This document shows positions 45,201-56,500 of a stretch of DNA of 64,000 bases, one piece after another. The position numbers and the translations under genes are program-made. The notes under the pieces are model-generated. The model was given only the letters and a program-made list of their open reading frames with translations. It was not told the DNA's origin and did no database searches. The stretch is taken from positions 28,499,001 to 28,563,000 of the forward strand of contig JAJNNQ010000024.1 of NCBI GenBank assembly GCA_027886175.1, in the 5' to 3' direction. The stretch's first letter is position 1. Each line of letters opens with the position of its first letter. This DNA is from Phylloscopus collybita. Its lineage: Eukaryota; Chordata; Aves; Passeriformes; Phylloscopidae.

Positions 45201-48200
45201 AAACTGTCAGTGGTGTAAGTAAGTAACTTCCCCCCCCCCCCTTTCTTAAAAATCTTGTGTCAGAAGCTTGCAGAAATATTTTCCAAGCAAATCAGCAAAA
45301 GCTGGTTTCAAAGATTTAGTGGAAATGAGCACTAACTGACTAAATGTGGGGGAAAGTAGGAAGCACCTGTGCAAGTGTTAACTGTGTCTGATAGCCTGGG
45401 TTCGTGGCCAAACCTGCAACTCCAAGTTTTCCTCCAAAAGAGGTCTGGGGTGTTGCAAAAGCTTTGTATATCGATATGAATCTGAAGTGCAGTCTTTTTC
45501 CTTTTTTAACATCCTGCTTTTAAAAATCCTCTGTCAAATATATGAATAGTGAGACCATTGAATTTTCTGGGTAAAATTAATAGAAGTCTCAAAAGTTACA
45601 TGTTGAAACAGGATGATCTACATTTGCAGTACTGAATAAAAATTCTTACCAATTCACTGGCTGATGTAGGTTTTCATATTTTCTAGTACTGTTTTCATCT
45701 ACATTGTGGCTTCTAGGTTATCAACCTTCTAGCACTTTTTGTCTCAATTTTAGTCAGGAAAAGCAGGAAGAAAATCATATCTAACTTCATTAGAGTCCTC
45801 TTAGAGTTCATTGAAATTGAAACTTTTGAAATTGTTGTATGTAGAGAAGAGTTCAGTTGCTTTGATGTTGCATCAGGAAAGACCTGAAAGTGGAGGTGTT
45901 TGCTCAGTTCAGTTTCTGGCTTCTCTGTTGTCTTTGATCCCATCATACTGAAGGGGCTTTTGCAGTCACTTGTTCTCCCCCTGACACCCTTTCTGACATC
46001 TCTGGTTATGCTGAAGGCTTCATACTTTTTTACTCAACCTTAGGTACAATCTTGCAGCAGGTACCCTGATTTTCTTCACCCAGCAGATCTGATTGTGTTG
46101 TGTAACTGTCTCTTTTGCCAGTGTTGCCTTTTATAGACACATCAGTATTAATTCTTTCAATTACAGCAATTCTAAAAACCCAACAGATGTGTATTTAGAT
46201 TTGCTGTCCTACTGTGTTAACACAGACAGGTCTGCTTTCCTCCTGTACCCATAATACTGACTTGTATTAGTGTAATTACCCAAAACAATTCCCCACCAAC
46301 TGTCTCTTTTAATAAAGTCCATGTTTAAATTTCGAAATTCTTCTTTTGGCTGTTTCTGAATATGATGCAGAGTATGTCCAGTGTGTCTTATTATTGAAGC
46401 TGTGAGTGCTTACTGGCATAGCTGAGTATCTTGGCCATTGTATTTTTTTTTCCCCTGAAAATGTTCCTTGATGTTCATAAATTATTAAGGTCAGTTCAGA
46501 CATTATTATGAAACAGATGCACGTCCATTAAAACCTTGTTAAAAGGTGTTATCATATTTCTTTGCACATGTAATTAATTCAGGTTTGACTTAGTGCTTCA
46601 GGGGAAGGTGAAATCATTGCTAAAGGATGTATTGGTAAAATCCTCTGGGTTTGAGTTTTGTGAGCTGGATCAGTGTCTTTTTTGCCTGGTGAAAGATGGT
46701 AAGAATTTGCAGTTAAGGGATTAAAAGCCTTGGATTTTTCATGGACCAGACATCAGCTTGGCCTGGTAAGATCTGGCAGTGGAATGTACTTAATTTTTTT
46801 TTTTTCTTTTTCCTCCTCAAAGATGGCCCCAGCCAGTTGCTTGTTTCACCCAAAAGCTGTCTTCTGCAGGATTTAGAACTTAAAATGTATGAATCCAATT
46901 TTTGAAGTGGAGGGTAAGAGGAAAGAATGGTTTCTGGAGTTTTCTGAATGCTTGTATTTCTATATATCCCCACCTGGAAGAAAACACTATTGCTGTCAAG
47001 ATGCCCTCTGTTAGCTGAGGACACAGAAGATTTGAACATCACTCAAAATCTCCAGAAGAGTAGAACAAATTGTGTTAAATATAAAACTCCTAGTCCCACT
47101 AGATAAGAATAACGAATATTTTCTAGTGATTGACACTAAGAAATATTATTAAATCTCTGACTGTTGCTGAAAACTCTTAGAGTTGGTTTTATTTATTAGT
47201 CCCTTGTAGGTCTCTGTTTAAGCTGTTTGAGTGCATTATTCAGGAAATTGTACTTTAAACCTGTTTTGGAAGTGTTTGTGGAAGTCTGCAGCTGTTTTAT
47301 CAATGCAGAGAAAAGTGCTTTCCATCAGCTCTCAGATGAGGTGTCCAGAGTGAGATGTGCTTATTTAAAAGCACTTTTCTCCTCTTTTTTTCTTTCAAGT
47401 GATGTCTGAAGGTCACTGTGCCCCTGCAAGTTGCATGACCAAGTTTTTCTGCAAGGAAGTTTTAGGGAAAGTGGATTGTTGAAGAGAGAAGGTTGTCTGC
47501 TCTTCTGGACAGTACTTAACAAGCTTTTGACTTTAAAAATTTGACTTTTTAACTCTCCTGGGGTGTCAGGTTTTATTTAAAATTGATCTTTGCATTTATT
47601 CTTTACTGTGCTTTAACTCTGAATAAGATTTAATCAATTTGAATAAATCAAGGCTTCCCTCCAGCTTCTGCATTGACACTGTTTCATAGTGTCAGTATGT
47701 TGCTGACAGATGCAGTCAAAACCAAGATTTATCTTTTAGTGACTGAAGGACTGAAAAAATACCAACAGGATGATGTTGATCTTTAAAGACAATATCCTGT
47801 GACAGTATTTAGATTTGGTCTGACTTAGAGATTCCAAAATACTGCATGGCTAACTCTTGATGGGGCATCATTTATTGCTAACACTTTTGTCTTCAATGCA
47901 AAGCTCTATAGAGCTCTCCTTTGTGTGAGATAAATCACTGTGTCTCTGGCATGCAAGAGAAAGCTGGCTGACTCTAAAAGTACTTGTTTCATGGGTAATT
48001 CGTGGTGTGATAGACGTGTTTTAATTGAATTTCCTTCAAGGGAAGCTGTAGCTGGACATCCAGGCATTGTTTGCTGTGAGCTATTCTCAGCCTGCACACC
48101 AGCAGTCAACAAATGTCGTTCAGTTAGTTTCAGTCTGAGCACCGTGGATACCATTTGGCTCTAAGAGGAAAAAGAAAGCTCAAGCAGGGAAGTGTTTTAA

Positions 48201-50065
48201 AAGAAAAACACAAAGTGATGTTTTTCTTATCCAACAGGCAGAAAAGACAGGATGATCTTAGTCTGCTTACTGTGAAGCTTCACATTCCACAGCCTAATTG
48301 CTTTGCAGTTGTATTGGCCATAACCCTTGAGAGGAACATCCCTCCTCAGTGGCAGCAGAGGGTAAGGGTGGAAGAGGAGGGGTAATGCTACACTTTTTTG
48401 AAAGGATGCTGTTTTTCATAAGAAAAACCAAGCAGGCTACTGTGATAAATGATCACAGATTTTTTTGAGAAGTCTTAGCTGATGGAAGTGAGTCAGCAGC
48501 TCCTTGGTTAAATATGGAGTTTGTGATCTCAGAGAGATGTCTTAGTGTGGGGAGTGGACAAAAGTTGTGTAATGCTGTTTGTGAAAAGGCCTGTCACAGG
48601 TTTTATGATAGTGGTGAAAAAAATAGGATACTCTAGGATAGGATATCCAGATCCTTTCTTCTGCTGTCTCTTTTTGCTTTATTTGATAGGCTTGAATACT
48701 GGGGAGATATATATATACAAGAATGCAAGTGAAAATAGAGATTAGCAGGGTTTTGCAATTTAATATATTAGTTCACAGTAAAAATTTGCACAGCAATGAT
48801 GAAAAAAACCAGAAATTAGGGTGAGAGGGATTTTCTTCAGTGGAAGGAACCTTTTGCTGAAGAAATGGTTACTCACGTCCTAAACTAGCATAGAAAACTC
48901 ATACTGAAAAAGATAATTCAGAGTCTTATTTGATGTTAGCTGGAAGTGCAGCCTTCTGAATGGGTGTTTCAAAAGCACCTCTAACACTTTGTTCTTCCCT
49001 TGAATCACTGCTGTTGTCTGTGAGCTAAATGTGGCAGGGGTGACAATGTGAGGAATTCCTTGCATGTGATCTTGTATATGTTGCCATGTATGTCACAGAA
49101 GCTTTTTATAGTTACGACTATTTGTGCCATTTGATGTTACAAGTGAAGTGAAAATAAAGTACTTTGAAATTGTTGTCTTGTCACAGACAGCCTGGTAAGT
49201 AGTGGTAAGTAACTCAAAGGATACTTCCTGGAATACTTCCTTCTTTTTTAAACACTTCATATTTGGTATGTCTTGATTTTTGCTATCATATTTGGTATAT
49301 CCTTGATTTTTTTATTTATTATCCTATATTATTCATGGGCTTTTAAGGCCTGAATGTGGGACTTTAAATGAAGGTCCAATCCTTTGTAAGGACCTATTTG
49401 CTTGTATAAGAATGAGGCTGAAGCAGTTTGTGGTGTAGGAGTTGGTAGTGCTGATGATTTTCATGCTGCAGAGAGTTGACTGAGGTCTGTTTATGAGCAA
49501 GGATCTGTTCTCATTGTGCAGCTGGGAGCTTTTGCTTGAGTGCACACCAGCCTGTACAGCAGGCTGTCCTCACAGTGTGCCTCTGCCCAGGCATGGCTGA
49601 GGTGTTGAACCAGACAGGGTTGCTTACAATGGGATCAAGTGATGTCAGCTGAGGCCCTCAGACTCCACTCTTAGGCTGTCTTAGGATCTTTTTGCTGTAG
49701 CCATTTTCTGCTTTTCCCAATTTACAGGTCTCAGCTATCCCAAAGCTGTCTTCTGGAGCTCAGCTTCAAGACAGCTTTCTTACTTGAGCTCTGTTGGCTG
49801 TGACTAAATACAAGTGAAATTTGCTGTATGTTTTGGTGCTAATTTTCTTGTGTGCTTTTAAAAAAGTTTTACATAATTTTGCTTTGAATGAGAGGTATAA
49901 TTTCCTTTTTCTGTAGCATTATTGACACTTAAGGACACAGTACAAGGCTTAGGAAAGGGAAATGGAAAACACCTCATCCTTTTCTTATTTCTAAGCGAGA
50001 TAAATAAGAACTTTGGAAGTTAGAAGACTAGCTAAGAATGCATCTACCTTTTTTTTTTGTTGCAG
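42258..50065 (+). other. GTF2E1 intron 1
   Basis: A 7.8-kb intron. It contains T runs near 42470-42483 and 42790-42808, a 12-C run near 45231-45242, and otherwise A/T-leaning unique sequence. I see no exon, RNA gene or named transposon. Confidence 0.65.
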
Positions 50066-50543
50066 TATACATGAAGCTCACGATCTGAACCTGCTATGAC
50101 TGACCCAGACGTCCTCACTGAGGTCCCAGCAGCTCTCAAACGCCTTGCCAAATATGTGGTGCGTGGCTTTTATGGCATCGAGCACGCTTTGGCTCTGGAC
50201 ATCCTCATCAGGAACCCCTGCGTGAAAGAGGAGGACATGCTGGAGCTGCTGAAGTTCGACAGGAAGCAGCTGAGGGCTGTCCTCAACACCCTCAAAGGTG
50301 ACAAGTTCATCAAATGCAGGATGAGGGTGGAGACGGCTCCCGACGGCAAAACCACGCGCCATAACTATTACTTCATCAACTACCGCCTGCTGGTCAACGT
50401 GGTCAAGTACAAGCTGGACCACATGCGCCGCAGGATCGAGACCGACGAGAGAGACTCCACCAACCGCGCCTCTTTCAAATGCCCCATCTGCTTCAGCACC
50501 TTCACAGATTTGGAGGCCAACCAGCTGTTTGACCCCAGGACAG
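50066..50543 (+). CDS. GTF2E1: TFIIE subunit alpha, first coding exon (coding from 50096; gene continues beyond the window)
   Basis: TFIIE alpha pairs with TFIIE beta in the RNA polymerase II preinitiation complex, where it recruits TFIIH and stimulates its activities. The exon starts after a T-rich tract and TTGCAG, has 30 nt of leader, and opens at 50096 with [20 protein letters not shown]. It ends after 149 codons plus one base at donor GTAAGG (50544). Residues about 15-100 form the winged-helix region; Cys129 and Cys132 (FKCPIC) are the first half of the zinc ribbon, whose second pair lies in the next exon. Sequence is nearly identical to human (MADPDVLTE...). The frame stays open into the intron to a TAG at 50735-50737, but that is read-through. 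Human TFIIE alpha is 439 residues, so about two thirds is missing here. Confidence 0.97.
50071..50088 (+). promoter_or_regulatory. GTF2E1: Upstream ORF (MKLTI) in the GTF2E1 leader
   Basis: An ATG five nucleotides into the first coding exon opens a five-codon frame that stops at TGA, seven nucleotides before the main ATG. Its context is weak (T at -3), while the main ATG has G at -3. Confidence 0.75.
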
Positions 50544-53500
50544 GTAAGGGTACAGCTAACAGAGGGCTCTTGCTGTCTCCTGTGGCTCTTAAGTGCTGGG
50601 CTTCAAGGAGACAGAGCCTTAGGAGAATTCTCGCTGAGTTTGGCCAGAGCTGGAAGGCTCTGTTTCTGCAGGTGGTAAATGTTTGCTGCTTCTGCATTTT
50701 GCTCAACCTTGGTGAAATGCTATTGAGTGATGAGTAGTAGAGAAATGGAAGTCTTATGGAAGTCACACTCAAGAGTGCATAAAGCAATCTGTCCTTTTTG
50801 GAAGCTGATGGCTTTTCAGTATAACCTGGTCTTGCCAGTAAACTGTAAGACTTCCAGGTAGTTTGCAGGGAGGGCATGTGTAGAGTTGATTTTAGTTGGC
50901 CATTCAAGATGTGAGTTGTTACTGTTTAATATTCTCTAGCCTAGTGCATTGTACTGCACAACCTTGTTTCTCGGCGCAAGGCAGTCTCACCAAAGTTAAA
51001 AGAAATTAATTACGGACTTGTCTGTGGTTGGGAGTAAACAAGATTCTTATTCATGTAAAAGTCTCAGTGGAAGTGTGTATCTGTCTCATGCATATGAAAT
51101 GAGAGTCTTTCTTGGGTGTCATTGTCTACTTTGTGCTTCTGTGTCAGGGAATAAAAGGAAGAACACCTGCACCAGATGAGATTCTGTTTTGCTAGTCTAA
51201 TCTGGGATTATTTTGGGGGGAAGGCAGGGGGGGTTAGGTGTTAATTTACTTTTTAATTTTTTCCTTTTGAATTCCCTGTCCTGATTTTACTTTTTCAGAA
51301 AAGTAAGAGGACAAAAGTCAGGGGAGCTCTCGTATACCTTGAAGTATGATGTTTTGTGTCAGTTGACATAATGAGAAACTGTAAAATTGACTGTTTAGCA
51401 ACACTGAAGCTTTTAATCTGGGGTTCCTGATGTTTAATCTGCCAAGTGCAGACACCCAAGAAATATTCAGCGTATCTTTTTCCCTTTTTCCTGTCTCCTA
51501 AATTAAAAAGCTGGGAATCTCCTTTTACTTGAGCAATCATGAAGATGTTACTTAGTACTAGAGAAGCAGAATCCACTAAGTCAAGTAAAAGTTGTTGATG
51601 AGATCCAGCACAGCTTTCTGAGTAGAAATGGCTTCCTTGTGGAGCACCAAACCAGCAGTGCCAGCACAGAATTTCTGTGCTCACCACAGAGTGTAGAAAC
51701 TCTACATGCCCTCCGCAGGTAATCATCATCTGTGGTGGCTATGGCTGTGTGTGTTGGGCTGCAGGGAAATGGTGCCTTTGCAGGTTGCATTGGTAAGGAG
51801 AGAGTAGAGAACCTGTGCAGAGAACACACACAGTGGGGAGTGTGAGACACTGATCCCAAGGGGACCTACAGCACTTGGCAAACGCCTTTGGCCATTGCCT
51901 CCCAGCCTGTGTGGGCAGTGAGTTCTGAGAGCAAAGAACTGCCTGTCAAGGAGGTGCTGAAAATAATAATGCTGGGATTTGGCTTTGATACCAAGGCCTG
52001 TGCTCCAGGAACTGGTAAGGTCAACCAAGGTGCTGCCTGAAGTACAGGCACTGGCTGTGTCCACAATGTGAAGTCATTCACTGACACGTGGAGTGTTTTA
52101 TGTTCTGATGGAGGAAAAGGCTGAGGGCTGTTTTCTCAACAATTCCAAGGAGTTCTGTCAGTATTTGTGCAAATAAAAAGATGGTCAGTTTACCTCCACT
52201 TACTTTCAGTAAGAACATACCTGCCTAGAGTTTATGTATATTCTGTTTCTCTTGTTATTGTTTTTAAGTCAGTGATAGCTTCATCGATGTAGTGCACAAT
52301 GATACTGTTGTATGTCTGCTTTCTATTGCAGTGGAATGTCTTGTCTGCATGTTTGCTGCTGCTCTGGAGTACTGTATTAGAAAAGACTTGAGAGACCTCT
52401 AGATCTTTCACAGAGGAAGCTCATGAGGTCAAGGCATGCAGAGAAACGAGGTTTATTAGACAGTGAAGAGCCATCCTTTTCCAAGAACGTCTTTAGCTCC
52501 TGTCAGTGCTAAAGATAAACCTCTCCCACTCATGGAAACTTGTGGCAGTACAACTGCTGAAGGGTAGCTGAAAGCCACATAGCTTCAGTCACAGCTGACC
52601 TGAGCTGCTCTTATATTGCAGCTATGTTGATAAAACTTTGGGAATTAAAAGGCCTGCAGGGCCAAAATCTGTTAACCCATGGAGCAGGTAGGACATGGAA
52701 GGCATCCTCTGCACCAGTTGGGACCAAGCTGCACTTAAATTAAGAGTTTTTTGTTAAAAGATACCCTCTTTCACTGCCTGCCTTTTGTCCTTGTCATTCA
52801 GAGATGGGTGTGATTTAGATGTCCTGCATTTTCTTCTGCTTTTTTTTCCTCTTTGCTATCTACAACTCAAATGCAAACTCTGAGCAATTGCTGTAGAATT
52901 GGATGAGTTCCTCTTACTCTTCTTTATTAGCAAGGGTGAAGAGGTTTCCAGAACCACTTCATGACTGTGGTCATTATACAGGAATTTGTGAATTAAGAGT
53001 GCTTATGAAGAGCCTGTTCATAATTTGGATCTGTAGAGCTCTTTAATTTTTTCCACAGCATCTGTGTCTACCTCTTGGATTTGGCAGACCTTTATCTCTT
53101 ATGGGTCAAGTAGCTCTCTTTTGGCTCTATTCTTTACTCCATCTCTGAATAATGTTGAAATAAACCAAAGTGTTTATTTTTTCATCGGAAAATGTGATTA
53201 TTGATGGTTTTGGAGGGTAGACACAAGTCTGGTGAGAGAAGATAATTGATAATGAGAAGGGTATGTTTCCAGGGCATGTAGGTACAGATGTGCTTTGACT
53301 GCTGTACAGTTAACTTGGAAAAAATATTTTGAACAGAATAGCATGCTTGCCCCTCAAGTAATTTTAAATGTAGATTTTAAATAGTGTGTTACTTTGAGAA
53401 TGTGTTTCTCTCTGTTTTTAAAAGCATTATAAGACTTTTTTTTTCTCCATCCCTTTTTCTGCATTAAATGTCTCAACCCAAAAAAGCTCCAAAGACTTCC

Positions 53501-56500
53501 TATGCTGTCAAAGGCTGAACAACTCTTACCTGGTACTTGAAGGAAGTTCAAGGACAGGATGTGTGACAGTGAAAGTCAAGATGATGCCAAAACCTGGAGT
53601 TTTTCTGCTGCTTCAGCTCACAAGGAGATCTTTTGAAAAGTGAAAAGAAATGTGTGCTGTGTTGAAGGAATTGCTTGGTTGTATGACCAGTGAGTGAGTG
53701 CCTGTTAACTCTTGAGCATGGCATGCCCAGGTCAGGAGCTGTAGCCCCATCTGTTCCACATGAGGAGCTTGAACAGATCTCCAGCTGTCACACTTTCTCC
53801 TCAATGGTGTTTTTTACTGTTGCCTCCAAAGAAGCACTATTGGTAACCCCTGGTTTTAGAGGCAAATAGGGTGAACACAGCATGGTTTTGTTGTGCAAAA
53901 GTTTGCCATGGAAACTTGTAGCAAACCTTAGAAGAACTTTCTGATTGAAGAGTTTGCCTATCGATGGGAATTGGTGCAGACTAGGTTGTTACAGGCTGAG
54001 CAGCCACTTTTGTGAGTGTTCTGTAATCTACAGGAGGGAAAACAATAATGCTGATGAATGAGAAGTGTCACTTCTAGCTTTGTTTTTCTGATAGGATGAC
54101 TGATAAAGGAAAAAGATGGTTGTTTTCCTGGAATATCCTGGTATAAGCACTTGATCCTTGCCTTTCCCTTGTGCCATCATCTGCTGTCTGGCTGTACTCT
54201 GGTATTTGATTCTGCACAGGAGCAATAGTTTGCAGCTGCTGCTGTGATGAAGCCTTATGCAGGTGGAAAGTTTCAGCTATTCCCCTGAACAAGATAAGGG
54301 CTGTCTTGAGGCAGGGGGTGTACAAGGAAAGAGTTTAGTTAAGGAGCAGTAAGAAAAGCCATCTGTGAGATGTGTGAAGTGAGTAACACTGCTGAGCTCG
54401 GTCTACTGCCAGACCTGGGCTGACACTGGACACTGGCATAAGGCAGCACTGAATTTTCTTCTTTTACCTAGAGATAGCATGTTACTTTAGTCTCTTAAAC
54501 CTATGGGAAGAATGTTCTTCTCTGTGCTTTTAGATGTAGAAACTGCGGAAATTTGGGTTCTGCAGGTCAATCCCTTGAATCGCAGATCAATCTAAACAAC
54601 TTGATACCATTTTGTGGGCTGGTGCTTGGAGAATTAAATCCGCCCACGTGCGTTCAGTGGAGTGCGGGGGAAGGACAGGAGGAGCTGCCTTTCTCACCCG
54701 GTAGAGGGCTCTGTCTTTTCTCGCTACAGATGGGCTTGGCTTGCTTTATCTATGGAATGTCACAACACTGGAAATTATGTTCATGGATGTGTGTTTCTGT
54801 AGCGTGATTAATTGGATCTGGCTGGAGAAGGTCTCTAATGTATCCTACTCTCATACCCTAATCATATTTGTAAACCTAGTGTAGTGTTGGAGTTCTGTTG
54901 AATTCAAGGTCAGTGTGAAAGAAAGTATGTGACTAGAAACTGCAAAAGGGAGAGTGAGATGGAAGTGAAGGAGTGGCAGAAATGAGATTCTGCAGTGCCT
55001 CACACTGGTATTCAGCCCTGGATTCCCTTAGGTATTCTAAATACCAAACTGTGTTAGGATACTCACCAGTGCAGCAAGTGAATCTGATGTTAGAAAGTGT
55101 AGGGCTAGATGAAGTAGTTTTTGCACTGCTCTCTTCAGGCTTTGCAATGTAATTTTTACCCAGCCTTACGTTTCTTTCACTTCCGTTACTGTGAAGAAAA
55201 ATAGTGATGTTACCAGTTGTAATTACAGTTGATCTCTCATGTCCATCTATACATTGTGTCCTCACCATAATATTCAGTTAGATAAGGTGTGAATAGTAGT
55301 GGAAAGAAAAGGATGGAAGACAGGTGGGTAATGTGAATCAGAAAGGTGATGCTTGTTGGAATGTTCTTAATCCCAGTTGCAATCACTGAAGTATTTTGTT
55401 GCTTTTGGAAATCACAGCAGTTAATTACTTGTCTGCTCTTCATCCTCCCACAGTTTGCTCTTGGTTTGGTGAATAATTTTGTGGGGATGTCTTGCTGTTC
55501 CTATAAATGCACTGTAATGGTAACATACTGGATGCCTTTCTTAATCTGTGTACTGATAAGAAATTTAATTTGAGAAGAACAAATTGAAGGAGACAATATC
55601 AGTTCTGTAGAAGGAGAGACAAGACCTTGAATATCATTTTAACCCACTTGTTTTACTGTCAGCCTCTCACATGTCCTTTTTGTACTTCCTAAGAGAATTG
55701 CACATATCACATTCAGAGACTGGTTTTCTGTACCTGTCACAAGGCACTTAATAGCACATTCAGGCAGCCTGTGTGCAGCTGAGCGCTTGTATAGTTTGAG
55801 CTTCGTTTCTGAGATTAGAAATTTGACTAGTCTTTCATTTTTTTGCTTTGCTCTTGTGTGCTGACTTCTGGAGCTACTGCCTTTTCTCCTGAGTGCTCAG
55901 CTCCTCACTTCATCCCCGGTGAGCTGCTCAGAACACATCTGTCTTCTCATCTTCTTTTGAATTCCCATTTCCTCAGGCAAGTTCTACGTTAGCTTCAAAA
56001 CTTCCTCATCTGATTCAAATTACTTTTGAGCCTGTCCTATCTATTTTGTTAATTTATTATACTTCCTCTTTTCCCTGCTTTTTTGTCTTACCCTTTCTTG
56101 GGGAGCTCTTGTGTCCATTTCTAATATATCTCTTTTTGTATTCTGTCCCTTCCAGCCACTAGAAAAAAATAAATCACATGGAGCTATTCATTCTATATAT
56201 TCACACAGTCCTAGTTGATCTTTATGCTGTTGTTTCTTGTTCTTTGAATTCAATGATTTTAAGACATTCTGGATAACTTTGTCTGCCGTGTAGTGCCATA
56301 TATGTGCTAGATGATGCTAGCACATACATGGCACTATTATGGCTAGTTTTAGTGTTGAAATGCTAAAACAATTTACAGCTTTTAACCAGCCAGAATGATG
56401 ACTTGGCAAGTCTTAATGTAAATAGGCATACCAAAACTTCCCTTGAAAAAGAAAAGGTTCAGAACAGTTCTGCTTTGAACAATTTCATGTTCTGTGAAGT

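Noticed and set aside
50544..50737. Extension of the TFIIE alpha frame to a 213-residue product
   Set aside because: The extension starts exactly at a strong GTAAGG donor and its residues do not resemble TFIIE alpha; it is intron read-through.
52371..52720. Possible second LTR-like stretch in GTF2E1 intron 2
   Set aside because: It has a GGTTTATT word and a TATATTGCA-like patch but no TG...CA ends, ordered signals or duplication that could be defended.
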